A stretch of DNA of 64,000 nucleotides from Achromobacter anxifer (GTDB taxonomy: Bacteria > Pseudomonadota > Gammaproteobacteria > Burkholderiales > Burkholderiaceae_B), in the NCBI RefSeq assembly GCF_903652925.1, contig NZ_CAHLAR010000002.1:310001-374000 (forward strand), in the 5' to 3' direction. The notes below the pieces were generated by a model. That model ran no database searches and was not told the origin of the DNA. It saw only the letters and a list, made by a program, of their open reading frames with translations. Below, piece by piece: positions 1-9,000 of the stretch (its first letter is position 1; every line of letters begins with the position of its first letter). The translations under genes and the position numbers were made by a program.

Positions 1-261
1 AAGCCGCCTATCGGCAGTAATGGCGAGCGTTATCTAGTGCGCGTTCGTCAGAAGACCTACGCGCGCAAGGGCAAGGAGCCCGTCACGACCCGCAAGACGG
101 CAGCACTGAAGGAGTACGGCTCCAGCCACCAGCCAGCGACGCCGTGGCTGCGGCCGGCTGTTCAGCAGCACGGCCAGCGGGTAATCGAACTGGTGAGCGC
201 TGACGTGGTGCGCCAGATTGAGAAGGTCGTCGCCAAGGCCAGGCGTGAAGGGAGGCTGTGA
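1..261 (+). CDS. HK97 gp10-like tail completion protein (3' part only)
   Basis: Reading frame 1 is open from the first base to the TGA at 259-261, so this is the C-terminal 86 residues of a gene that begins upstream of the window. The segment is basic, with Arg/Lys-rich stretches and a C-terminal amphipathic helix, as in HK97 gp10-family head-tail or tail completion proteins. Its stop overlaps the ATG of the DUF3168-type gene, which is the usual order (gp10, then DUF3168, then tail tube). A GTG at 37 could be mistaken for a start, but the frame continues upstream. The family call rests mainly on position and general character, not on a diagnostic motif. Confidence 0.6.
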   Translation, partial: KPPIGSNGERYLVRVRQKTYARKGKEPVTTRKTAALKEYGSSHQPATPWLRPAVQQHGQRVIELVSADVVRQIEKVVAKARREGRL

Positions 262-632
262 TGCTGGCACCGGTATTCAAGACGATCAACACGCAGGAGG
301 TGCGTGGTCATGTGGGTGACAAGCCCAGAATCTACGGATCAGGAATGGCGCCGCAGGGCGTGTCTGCCCCGTACATCACCTGGTTTACGGTCATCGATAA
401 CCCCTACGACCAGCTAAGCGGGCCTCCAGACGCCGACAACGGCACGGTCCAGATCGACTGCTGGACAGGCCCGAACGATGACCAGGAAGCGGCGTGCATA
501 TCGCTGGCGGGGGCGGTGCGCGATGCGCTGGACGTGGCCGGCATCGCAAATCGAGTTTTCATCCACACCCGCGAGACCGATACCAAGCTGTTTCGCATTG
601 GGCTACAGGCCGACTTCATCAGAGGCCGCTAG
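261..632 (+). CDS. DUF3168-type tail completion/terminator protein
   Basis: A 123-residue protein typical in length for the DUF3168/lambda gpU-like tail terminators that cap the tail tube at the head junction. The middle has the family pattern of an alpha/beta fold: a strand with Gln-Ile-Asp-Cys-Trp, then a helix with Ala-Val-Arg-Asp-Ala-Leu, then a strand ending in a polar loop and Phe-Arg-Ile-Gly. The ATG at 261 overlaps the preceding stop (TGATG), indicating translational coupling; a GTG at 258 is an alternative start. It is followed by a terminator-like hairpin before the tail tube gene. The role is inferred from family and synteny. Confidence 0.75.
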   Translation: MLAPVFKTINTQEVRGHVGDKPRIYGSGMAPQGVSAPYITWFTVIDNPYDQLSGPPDADNGTVQIDCWTGPNDDQEAACISLAGAVRDALDVAGIANRVFIHTRETDTKLFRIGLQADFIRGR

Positions 633-657
633 GCCGTCATTTTTTGCAGAACCATTA

Positions 658-681
658 GCCCGCGATGTGCGGGCCTTTTTC
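658..681 (+). terminator. Rho-independent terminator upstream of the tail tube gene
   Basis: Perfect 6-bp stem GCCCGC (658-663) and GCGGGC (669-674) around a 5-base loop, followed by CTTTTTC. It sits inside the tail operon, between the tail completion gene and the tail tube gene, so it probably gives partial termination or relies on an antitermination system. The hairpin ends about 15 bases before the tail tube ATG. Confidence 0.75.
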
Positions 682-695
682 ATTGTGAGGTCACC

Positions 696-1193
696 ATGAC
701 TGCTGGCGTTATCAAGACCCAGGGCACGCACCTGTTCGTGCTCAATACCCTGGCCACCCCGGATCCGGCCATTCTGAAGATGGCCTGCCCCACCGGGATC
801 ACGGGCCTGGGGGCGGGTACCAAGTCGCAGATCGACGTTACCTGCCTGGATGCGACCGAGGACCAGGAATTTATTCCGGGCCTGGGCGCTCCCGGCCAGG
901 TGTCGGTCCCCTTCAACTTCATTCCGACGGCAGAGTCGCACCAGGGCGTGCTCACGGATCTGAAAGAGTCCGGCGCGGTGCTGGACTGGATCATGGGATT
1001 TTCCGATGGCACGGCGGCGCCCACGCTGGGTGCAGGTGGTGCGCTGACCCTGCCGGTTAACCGCACTTGCGCCCGTTTCCAGGCATACATCGCGGAAGTG
1101 ACGATCGATGCCGCCACCAACGACCGGGTGACTGGAACCATGACGCTGCAGCGTTCGGGCAAGGTCACCTGGAACTTCAAGCCGGCGGCGTAA
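696..1193 (+). CDS. Phage tail tube (major tail) protein
   Basis: A 165-residue protein with the composition of a siphophage tail tube subunit: rich in Gly, Thr and hydrophobic beta-strand residues, with few charged residues. It opens with short strands around residues 5-20, a Gly-rich turn near 35-40, and a C-terminal strand pattern typical of Ig-like or tube beta-sandwich folds (Thr-Gly-Thr-Met-Thr-Leu-Gln near 145-152). It lies between the tail terminator gene and the G/GT chaperone genes, exactly where the tail tube gene of lambda (V) sits. The start ATG has GTGAGGT upstream. Hundreds of copies would polymerise around the tape measure protein. The call is strong by synteny, moderate by sequence. 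Confidence 0.85.
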   Translation: MTAGVIKTQGTHLFVLNTLATPDPAILKMACPTGITGLGAGTKSQIDVTCLDATEDQEFIPGLGAPGQVSVPFNFIPTAESHQGVLTDLKESGAVLDWIMGFSDGTAAPTLGAGGALTLPVNRTCARFQAYIAEVTIDAATNDRVTGTMTLQRSGKVTWNFKPAA

Positions 1194-1202
1194 GGGGACG
1201 AC

Positions 1203-1535
1203 ATGGAAAAGCAAGCACTGCCGGACGCGCTCTTCGTCAGCGACGAGGTCGTGGCCCGCGAGGTCGAGTTGGGCGACGGCAAGACGCACACGCTCTATTT
1301 CAAGGCGATCAGCCACGTCGAATTCAACAAGTGGGTTGCTGCGTTGACGTCCCCGGACGAAGACGTGCGCGACCGCGCCCACAGCCGCCTGGTCGTTGCC
1401 AGCGTGGTGACGGCCGAGGGCAAGCCCGCGCTGAGCCTGGATCTGGCCAATCGCATCAAGCCCAAGGTCCTGCGCAAGCTTTCCGACGTGATCGCCGAGA
1501 TCAACGACTTCGCGGACTTGCGGGGAAAAGGCTAA
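1203..1535 (+). CDS. Tail assembly chaperone, gpG-like
   Basis: A 110-residue acidic protein beginning ten bases after the tail tube gene. Length, acidity and position match lambda gpG, which binds the tape measure protein before the tail polymerises. The stop TAA at 1533-1535 lies just after a GGGAAAA heptamer (1523-1529) in the X-XXY-YYZ register, so a fraction of ribosomes should slip -1 and continue into the T frame. The short form ends Leu-Arg-Gly-Lys-Gly. Confidence 0.88.
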   Translation: MEKQALPDALFVSDEVVAREVELGDGKTHTLYFKAISHVEFNKWVAALTSPDEDVRDRAHSRLVVASVVTAEGKPALSLDLANRIKPKVLRKLSDVIAEINDFADLRGKG

Positions 1536-1861
1536 CGGGCGAGGTCCGCTTCTTGCACATCCTGGCGCTGGCCTTGGGGCGGACCATCGGGGAATTGAAG
1601 AGCATGACGGAGGCCGAGTTTCGATCCTGGCAGCAGTTTTACGAGGAGTCTCCTTTTGACGACCTGCACCGCTACCACCGCCCCGCGGCCATGTTGGCGC
1701 AGGTCCAGGTTGGCGGGGACTTCCCGGCACGCCTGGATTGGCTGGTGGGCGGAATGGGTCTTCGGGAAGACGACGACCAGATGCCGTTGCTCTCGGATCA
1801 ATTCTCTGAAGCGGACCTAAAGACGTTCGCCGCCCTTGGAATGAAGCCCTCGCGGGCATAG
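1203..1861 (+). CDS. Tail assembly chaperone gpGT (-1 frameshift product)
   Basis: Extended form of the preceding gene. Slippage at GGGAAAA (1523-1529) moves translation into the -1 frame; the next codon is AGG at 1529-1531 and the frame is open to TAG at 1859-1861, giving about 219 residues (109 from G plus 110 from T). The T part is rich in aromatic and acidic residues (Trp-Gln-Gln-Phe-Tyr-Glu-Glu near its residue 30) and has no start codon of its own near the junction, as expected for a frameshift extension. In lambda the GT form links gpG to tail tube subunits. The slippery site is seen directly; its use is inferred. Confidence 0.85.
1523..1529 (+). promoter_or_regulatory. Programmed -1 ribosomal frameshift site (GGGAAAA)
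   Basis: The heptamer is in frame as G-GGA-AAA relative to the G gene (codons CGG GGA AAA GGC TAA). After a -1 slip both tRNAs re-pair on GGG and AAA, and the -1 frame runs for another 110 codons. Lambda uses the related GGGAAAG at the same point. Confidence 0.88.
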
Positions 1862-1870
1862 GTGAATTAC

Positions 1871-4852
1871 ATGTCAACTGCCGGATCAATCGTCGTCGAC
1901 CTGCTGGCTCGGACCGGCAGTTTCGAGACGGACATGGACCGTGCTGCCCGCACTACCCGCCGGGCGGCGCGTGAAATGGAGCAGAGCGCTGAACAGGCCG
2001 GATCGTCCTGGACTCGCGCCTCTGCACTGATGGGGGCAGCGTTTGCCGGTATCTCGGCGGGTACGGCTCTGACCGCATTCGTCCAGAACACGATCAACGC
2101 TCAGAACGAGCAGGCGCAGCTGGCCGCTGTGCTGGTGTCGACTGGACGCGCCGCGATGATGAGCGCCGACAGCCTGAACGCCATGGCGGATGCCATCGAG
2201 TCGGCCAGCACGATCTCGGCCGGCGAGGTGACCGAAGCCCAGACCGCGCTCTTGGCGTTTACCGGGGTTGCTGGCCAGGAGTTCCCGCGCGCAATGCAGG
2301 CGGCTGCCGACATGGCGGCGCGCACGGGCATGACCATTCGCGCGTCCGCCGAGACGATTGGCCGCGCGCTGGATATTCCCTCGCAGGGGCTGGCCGCTTT
2401 GAGCCGGCAGGGGTTCCGCTTCACGGAGGAACAGAAGGCTCTGGTGGAGCAGCTGGAGCTATCCGGCCGTACTGCTGAAGCGCAGGGAGTCGTGCTGCGC
2501 GCCCTGGAGGAAAGCTACGGCGGAGCGGCGGCGGCCGCGCGCGACACGTTGGGCGGCGCGTTGATGGGCCTGCGCAACACGGTGTCCGCGCTGCTGACCG
2601 ATGAAAACGGCAGCCTGAACGGGTTGCGGTCGGCCATTGAGGCAGTGAACGACGCGCTCGGTTCAGACGCCGCTCGCGATGGACTCAACGCGCTGACGGT
2701 GGGCGCTGGCGCCCTGGCGGTCGTGTTGGGCACTCGGTTGACGGCCGCCACCTTGTCGTCGGCAGGTGCGTTTGCTGCCGCCCAGGTCGAAGCTGCGCGC
2801 TATCAAGCCACGCTTGCGCGGATGGCTGGAGTGAGCGCGCCCGCGGCCGCCGGATTGGCTGGTATCGGAGCCGTTGCACGGGCATCAAGCGCGGCTCTTG
2901 CGCTGGTGGGCGGGCCGGTGGGAGCAGTCACGCTCGCCCTTGCCGGAGCGGCCTACGCATGGACCCAGTACGGACGGGACGCGCGCGACTCGGCGTCGGC
3001 TGGTGCGCGGGAAGTGGCCGACACCAAGCGAAACGTTGATGACCTGGTGACGTCGTTTCAGAAACTGAACGAGCTGCAGCGCCAGCAGGTAATCAGCATC
3101 AAGACGGACGACCTGAACGCGGCCCTAAAGGAAAGCCAAGCCGCCGTTTTCGAACTGGGCAATGCGTTCAAGCCTGCGCTGACGGAGGGTACCCGCGCCG
3201 CCGCCCAGTACCGTGCTGACTTCACCGCAGAAATGAAGGCTGTGGCGTCCGACACCGGCCAGTCGTCTGAGCAAATGGCCGCCTCGCTTGCGGCCCTGGT
3301 CGAGTCCTACATCTCGTCGGGTCGCGCTAGCGAGTCAAGCCGCGGGCGGCTGGTGGAGCTTGCGCAGAAGGTCATCGAAACCTCGGGGAACGTGGCAGGC
3401 TTGCGCCAGGAGATCGACGCGCTGACGGGGGCGCAGGCTGCAGCGGCGGGGGGCGTGGCACCTGTCATCAACGAACTGGACAAGTATCGGGCCGCCTATG
3501 ACAAGTTCCTGAAGGAGTTCGCCACGCCCGGCGAGCGGCTTAAGGGGGCGGAGAAGGAGTGGCGCGAGGCGCTGGGACCGCTTTTCGACAGTGATGCGCA
3601 GAAGCGGTTGAACGACCGGTTCCTGCCGAAGGGTGGCGCCCAGCAGGCAAGCGAGTTGCAGGGCTTGGTTAAACGCCTGGAAGAGCAGCGCGCGACCCTG
3701 GGTATGACCGCTGACGCCCAGGAGCGCTATCGAATCGAGCAGGCTAAGGGTTCGGATGCGCACCGCGCCCGAGCCCTGGCGCTGTTCGACGAGATCCACG
3801 CCTGGAAGGAGGCCGAGGAGGCCACGAAGAAGGCTGCGGAGTCTGCGCGCTACTTCGACGCGATCCAGCGCGAAATCGACTTGTATCAGCAAGCACGAGA
3901 CATCGAGGTTGCTGGCGTTGGGATGCCAGACTGGCAGCGTGAGCAGATGGAGCAGGAGGTAGCGATTCGGCAGCAATACGCCGAACGCCGCCGCAAGCTG
4001 GAGGAAGACCAGCAGGTCGAATCCACGCGCTTGGCGAAGTCGACATACGAGGCGCGGATTGAGGCCTTGCGCGCTGCTGAAGAGCGCCAGGTTGCAATTC
4101 TGCAGGATTCCGCAGGCCGCAAGCGTGAGGCAGAGTCCTCGTGGCATCTGGGCATGGTGCGTGGGCTGGGAAACTACGCCGACAGCGCGATGAACGTGGC
4201 CTCGTCCATTGAAGGTGCGGTGACCAACTCGTTTTCTGGCATGGAAGACGCGCTTACTGGCTTTGTCCGTACGGGAAAACTGAGCTTCAAGGATCTTGCC
4301 GACAGCATCATTTCCGACATGGTTCGTATCGCCATCCAGCAGAGCGTCACGGGCCCGCTGGCTGGCGTTCTTGGGAATGTGTTGGGTGGCTGGCTGGGTA
4401 GCGGCTCCTCGGTGTCCGGCTCAAGTCTGCAGGGCATTGGCGGCACCGCCGGCGGCTTGCTGGACGGGATCAGGTTTTCCGCTGGCGGCTATACCGGGAA
4501 TGGTGGTCGCTTTGAGCCGGCTGGCATCGTGCATCGCGGCGAAGGCGTGCTGAACCAGGATGAGATCCGCGCCTTGGGTGGCGCGGGCGGCTTCAATGCT
4601 CTACGCCGCTCCATCCGGACCGGACACGCCGCAGGCGGAATGGCCGGGTCCCCGGTGTTGCCGCCGCCTGTTGGCCGTTCGCCGCCAGGTGGCGACCTTC
4701 GTGTCGAAATCGTGAATAACGGCACGCCGCAGCAGGTGACGGGCGTGAATCGCAGCTTTGACGTGAGCGGCGAAGTGATCAGCATCGTTGTGGCCGACTT
4801 GCAGAGAAATGGTCGTTCCGCGCAGGCGGTTCGGGGCGTGATGGGGACGTGA
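1871..4852 (+). CDS. Tail tape measure protein (lambda gpH type)
   Basis: About 993 residues, the largest tail gene but one, directly after G/GT. The N-terminal third is Ala-rich helical with a repeated Ala-Arg/Ala-Glu pattern, the centre (residues about 270-370) holds hydrophobic helices that could be the membrane-interacting segment, and the long middle is coiled coil. The last 230 residues, with the Gly-rich stretch after Ala-Asp-Ser-Ile-Ile-Ser-Asp-Met, resemble the lambda-family C-terminal tape measure domain. It sets tail length and is ejected on infection. A GTG at 1862 would also open the frame, but AGGTG lies about six bases before ATG 1871, so the latter is preferred. Confidence 0.92.
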   Translation: MSTAGSIVVDLLARTGSFETDMDRAARTTRRAAREMEQSAEQAGSSWTRASALMGAAFAGISAGTALTAFVQNTINAQNEQAQLAAVLVSTGRAAMMSADSLNAMADAIESASTISAGEVTEAQTALLAFTGVAGQEFPRAMQAAADMAARTGMTIRASAETIGRALDIPSQGLAALSRQGFRFTEEQKALVEQLELSGRTAEAQGVVLRALEESYGGAAAAARDTLGGALMGLRNTVSALLTDENGSLNGLRSAIEAVNDALGSDAARDGLNALTVGAGALAVVLGTRLTAATLSSAGAFAAAQVEAARYQATLARMAGVSAPAAAGLAGIGAVARASSAALALVGGPVGAVTLALAGAAYAWTQYGRDARDSASAGAREVADTKRNVDDLVTSFQKLNELQRQQVISIKTDDLNAALKESQAAVFELGNAFKPALTEGTRAAAQYRADFTAEMKAVASDTGQSSEQMAASLAALVESYISSGRASESSRGRLVELAQKVIETSGNVAGLRQEIDALTGAQAAAAGGVAPVINELDKYRAAYDKFLKEFATPGERLKGAEKEWREALGPLFDSDAQKRLNDRFLPKGGAQQASELQGLVKRLEEQRATLGMTADAQERYRIEQAKGSDAHRARALALFDEIHAWKEAEEATKKAAESARYFDAIQREIDLYQQARDIEVAGVGMPDWQREQMEQEVAIRQQYAERRRKLEEDQQVESTRLAKSTYEARIEALRAAEERQVAILQDSAGRKREAESSWHLGMVRGLGNYADSAMNVASSIEGAVTNSFSGMEDALTGFVRTGKLSFKDLADSIISDMVRIAIQQSVTGPLAGVLGNVLGGWLGSGSSVSGSSLQGIGGTAGGLLDGIRFSAGGYTGNGGRFEPAGIVHRGEGVLNQDEIRALGGAGGFNALRRSIRTGHAAGGMAGSPVLPPPVGRSPPGGDLRVEIVNNGTPQQVTGVNRSFDVSGEVISIVVADLQRNGRSAQAVRGVMGT

Positions 4853-4853
4853 T

Positions 4854-5201
4854 ATGGCGACATTTCCGAACTACGCAAAGATCCTCCTTACCGGATTCAG
4901 CGAAGAACCTGATTACGGCGTGCTGCGTACCGACATGGACGGCGGCATCGCAAAGCAGCGCCCGCGTTGGACGATGCCAATTGTCACCCGCGATGCAACT
5001 ATTCATGTTGATGGCGTGGCGCAAAAGAACGCGTTCGATTTGTGGATGCGAACCGACTTGAATGGCGGCGTGGGCTGGTTCGATTGGGTTGATCCCCTTG
5101 ACGGGGTCACGAAGCAGGCGCGGTTTGTCTCCGGGAAGATCTCATGGTCTAGCCCCGGGCTTCGGTGGCGGGGGGCCGTCCAGATCGAAACGGTGGGCTG
5201 A
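4854..5201 (+). CDS. Minor tail protein, gpM-like position
   Basis: A 115-residue protein starting one base after the tape measure stop. It contains a Trp-rich centre (Gly-Trp-Phe-Asp-Trp-Val-Asp near 70-76) followed by a beta-rich C-terminus ending Arg-Trp-Arg-Gly-Ala-Val-Gln-Ile-Glu. Small proteins of this size and beta character sit between tape measure and L in lambda-type tails (gpM) and form part of the distal tail/tip complex. Assignment is by synteny and size; no catalytic motif is expected or seen. Confidence 0.7.
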   Translation: MATFPNYAKILLTGFSEEPDYGVLRTDMDGGIAKQRPRWTMPIVTRDATIHVDGVAQKNAFDLWMRTDLNGGVGWFDWVDPLDGVTKQARFVSGKISWSSPGLRWRGAVQIETVG

Positions 5202-5202
5202 C

Positions 5203-5679
5203 ATGGCACGAAATTTTTCCTCCAGAGCGAAGCGCAACGTCAATGCGACCAGCGCTGGTGAGCCGCTGATCGAATTGATCGAGATAACGCACAGAGACCT
5301 TGCTGTTCCGGCGCGTTTTGCGAACGACACCGCCGATATCGCCGTGGAGGGCAGCACGTTCGTGGCCTGTCGCTTCGATCTTTCTATCCCGGACGACAAG
5401 GACGGGCAGGTGTCGAGCGCAAAGCTTGAAGTCGACAACATCGGGCGCGAGCTGACGCAGTGGCTCGAAGTCAGCCAGGGCGGCGCTGGGGCGAAATGCC
5501 GACTGATCATGGTGCTGCGCTCGAATCCCTCGAACCTGGAATTCGACATGACGATGGACCTGACGGGGTTGTCGATCACGAACACCAGGGTTGGTGGTGA
5601 TATGGGGTTCAAGAACACGCTTATGCAGTCGGCGGTCACGATGCGATATGACCCGACGACGACGCCGGGGATCTTCTGA
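5203..5679 (+). CDS. Minor tail protein, DUF1833-like (gpL position)
   Basis: A 158-residue beta-rich protein beginning at ATG 5203, two bases after the preceding stop. The N-terminus is basic, then comes Pro-Leu-Ile-Glu-Leu-Ile-Glu-Ile-Thr, the opening strand typical of DUF1833 phage proteins, which replace lambda gpL in many betaproteobacterial siphophages. There are no cysteine ligands, so it is not a classical Fe-S gpL. Its stop codon overlaps the next ATG (ATGA), which couples it to the NlpC/P60 gene. An upstream in-frame ATG at 5062 lies inside the previous gene and is rejected as a start. Confidence 0.78.
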   Translation: MARNFSSRAKRNVNATSAGEPLIELIEITHRDLAVPARFANDTADIAVEGSTFVACRFDLSIPDDKDGQVSSAKLEVDNIGRELTQWLEVSQGGAGAKCRLIMVLRSNPSNLEFDMTMDLTGLSITNTRVGGDMGFKNTLMQSAVTMRYDPTTTPGIF

Positions 5680-6065
5680 TGCATTGGTCCGATAAATATC
5701 TGAGCCTTCCCTATGTACCGGAATCGGGCGACTGCGCAGCGCTTGCGGCACTGGTTGCGCGGGAGACATTCGGGATTAATGCCGAAATTCCTAACTCGCA
5801 CGAAGTGACGCTGCGGGCACAGGCAGCGCAGATTGCGCGCGTGAAGGCCGACTTTGCCGATCGAGTGGATGAACCCGTCGAAGGCCATCCCGTGCTTCTG
5901 CTGTCGCGCGGTGACCTTTTTCACATCGGTGTCATGTGCCGGCTGGCTGGCGAGTGGTGGGTACTGCACGCTGACAAGACGTTCGGGGCTGTCATCCGTC
6001 AGCGCCTGCGCTTCATGACGACGATCGATTACAAGATTGAAGGGTTCTACCAGTGGAAATCGTAG
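5679..6065 (+). CDS. NlpC/P60-type tail tip peptidoglycan hydrolase (gpK-like)
   Basis: A 128-residue protein with the NlpC/P60 cysteine peptidase triad visible: Cys19 in Ser-Gly-Asp-Cys-Ala, His82 in Asp-Leu-Phe-His-Ile-Gly and His97 in Leu-His-Ala-Asp. It lacks the Mov34/JAB domain that lambda gpK carries in front, so it is a single-domain version. It lies between the L-like and J genes and overlaps J by 13 bases. In the virion it would sit in the tail tip and locally cut peptide cross-bridges during DNA injection, or act in tail assembly. Family and residues are clear; the exact bond cleaved is unknown. Confidence 0.87.
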   Translation: MHWSDKYLSLPYVPESGDCAALAALVARETFGINAEIPNSHEVTLRAQAAQIARVKADFADRVDEPVEGHPVLLLSRGDLFHIGVMCRLAGEWWVLHADKTFGAVIRQRLRFMTTIDYKIEGFYQWKS

Positions 6066-9000
6066 AAAAGAAGCCCGAGACGGTGTCGGTAAATCCGTCG
6101 CTGCTGGTCGTTCGCAACCCCTTCGTTGCATCCGCAGGCCGAGACGCGTTTTGCGCTCCTTTCCTGCCCGGTGAAACCCTGGGGCGCTACTGCGAGCGTC
6201 TGGGAGTCGCGTTGCCGTCGCGCGTGGTCAATGTCTGGCACAACGGGCGGCCGGTGCCTATCGGCATTTGGCAGAGACTGATCCCGCGAAATGGCGACCA
6301 GGTTGTCATCCGTGCGAAAGGAGAGGGTGGCGGTGGCGGCGGGAAGGTGCTGCGCGCAGTGGCGATGGTTGCCCTCGTAGTCGTCAGTATGGGTTACGGC
6401 GCAGCGCTGGGCGGGGCGCTTGGATTCACCGGCGCAGCCGCGGGGGCGGTGGGAAGTGGAATCATCATGATGGGCGGGTCGTTGCTCATCAACGCCTTGA
6501 TCCCAATGCCAACTCCGACTGCCGCGAAGCTGGGCGCGGGGCAGAAATACGAGAGTAGCCCAACCTACGCAATCCAGGGGGGGCGTAATCGTCCTCGCCC
6601 TTGGGAGCCGATGGCAATTGTGTTTGGGGAACACAAGGTGGTCGCAGACATCGGCGCTAAGCCCTACTCCCAGTATGTTGGCGACACGCAGTTTCTGAAT
6701 CAGATCTTCCACTTTGGTTTGCAACTGAACTCTGTCTCTTTGAACGATTACAGGATTGGCGAGACGCCAGTGCTGAATTTTCAAGGGGTTCAGATGCAGT
6801 CGTCTGACCCCAGTACCGGGGGCTTGACCATGTTCCCCGGCAACGTAGACACGCTGCAGGGATTTACGCTGCAGGCTGGCGTGATCAATACCAGGACGAC
6901 CCCGAAAGACGTCACGCACATTTCCGTCGAAGTGGCGTCCCAGTTGTTCTACGTGAACGATTCTGGCGCCATGGAATCGCGGACTGTTGAGCTTCGGCTG
7001 CAGTACCGTCCAGTCGGTGGTGCGTGGGTAGATATTGGGCTGCTCAATGATGCGACCTACGCGACCCACTATTGGGCGAAGATGCAGATCGTGTCCGGAC
7101 CAGGCGGCGGCGATGCCGGTGAGGGATACACGCGGGAACAGCAGATCGGGTTCGGATCGACCAATTCCGCCGACCATACGGACGGTGAAACGTTTGTCAT
7201 CAAGCCTGGCTACAGCTTCGGCGGTGGCGATGCGGGCGTGACCGTTGTGCCGCCGGTGATGGGCGTTTGGCGGTGGAAGCCACACCCTTTCCAGGTCGGC
7301 CAGCCCTGGGCCGGAATTGCGCCTGATCCGTTGCTCGGCTACAGCACGACCCCTGGCGTGCGCGTCACCGGGGGCAGGCAGGAGCCGACGCGGAAGACGA
7401 TTTCTTGGGATGTCCCCGTTGGCATGTATGAGGTGCGCGCCTGGAAGGTGACCGCGGACATTCAGAGCAGCCGAGAATCGAACCAGACGGCGATCAGCCA
7501 GATACTGTGCTATCAGACCGACACGGCGGATTACTCGGGCCAACTGCGTGTTGCCTTGCGAATCCAGGCTTCGGCGCAGCTCAACGGAGCGGTTGACGAA
7601 TTCAGTGCCATTGCAACCGCGTGGTGCTCGATCTGGACCGGCTCCGACTGGCAGTGGGCGCCGACGAGTAACCCAGCATGGTGGTTTCTGTGGTTCGCGC
7701 GCGGCAAGCTTGACAACAGTGGGCATCGAATCTACGGCGGTGGCATGAGCGATGCCCAGATCGACATCGAGGCGATCAAGGCCTGGGGTTTGTGGTGCCA
7801 CACCAATAGGCTCACGTTTGACTACGTGCTGGATCGCAAGATGAGCACGGCGTCTGTGCTTCAGATGATCGCGCGCGCCGGGCGTGCCTCGATGACCTAC
7901 CAGACTGGGAAGCTTGGTGTCATATGGGACGCGGCGGACACGCCCGTCACCGCGATGTTCGGCCCGTTCAATGTCCGCGCCGGGTCCTTCAAGGTGGCAT
8001 ACATCAACGAAGGCACCGTGGATGAGATCGTTGCGAACTTCATCAACAAGGACGCCGGCTGGGTGATGGACGAGGTTCGCGCCAAGGTGCCCGGCGTCGT
8101 TGCCACGAACAATCCCTTGCAGCTCGACCTGGACGGCTGTGTCTACGCTGACATGGCCGGACGGGAAGCGAATCTTCTGGCTGCAAGTCAGGTCTGGCGG
8201 CGGCGGCAGATTTCCTGGGAAACCGACATCGAGGGGATGGTGTGCACCCGCGGCGACGTGGTGTCGTTCTCACACGATTTGACGGTGTGGGGATACTCGG
8301 GGCGCATGATGCCCGGTAGTGGCGGCACCACGATAAAGCTGCAGAACAAGGTGCCCAGCGACGGCCACGGCATTGCGATGCTCCGCGATCCGGACGGCAA
8401 CATGAAGACTGTAACCGTCGTGTCCGCTGTGGGTGATGTAGATGAGCTGACGATCATCTCGCCGCTGGATGGTTTCCCGATGCCGGGCGCGGCCGGCTTT
8501 GAAGAGTGCGCGCCGTTCGACTGGGCGTGGCAGTTCGATCCGCTCGCGACGCCGGGACGTCGATTCAAGGTCTCCGGTGTCGCACCGGCGGGCGACGGAC
8601 TGAGATTCGAGGCCGTTGATGACGACCCGGAGTATTACGCCTGCGAGGACAACCCATATGCGTATACGCCGCCGAGAGACGGGGCGCTGCTGGTAGGGGT
8701 GGTGTTCTCGATCAGCGCGACGGAGGCCATCGTCAATGCCAGCAGCGATCAGATTCGCGTGACGCTTACCTGGGCGCTCTCGCGAGAAATGCCCGTTCTG
8801 GCGGTGGTTTTCGTGAACGGAGTTCAGCGCCTGGCGCAGAACATCGAGGGGCGCTCGACGGATCTGTTGGTTCGGACTGGGGACGTGATCACCGCCACGG
8901 TGACGCCGAACGGCCCAACAGGGACGGGGACACCACGCGAGACTACCTACGTTGTCCAAGGGCTGAATGCGCCACTTCCGCCCGTTGAGGGTTTGACAAC

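Noticed and set aside
6047-7801. Long minus-strand frame opposite gene J
   Set aside because: Antisense to a well-supported tail gene, no motif and no start signal.
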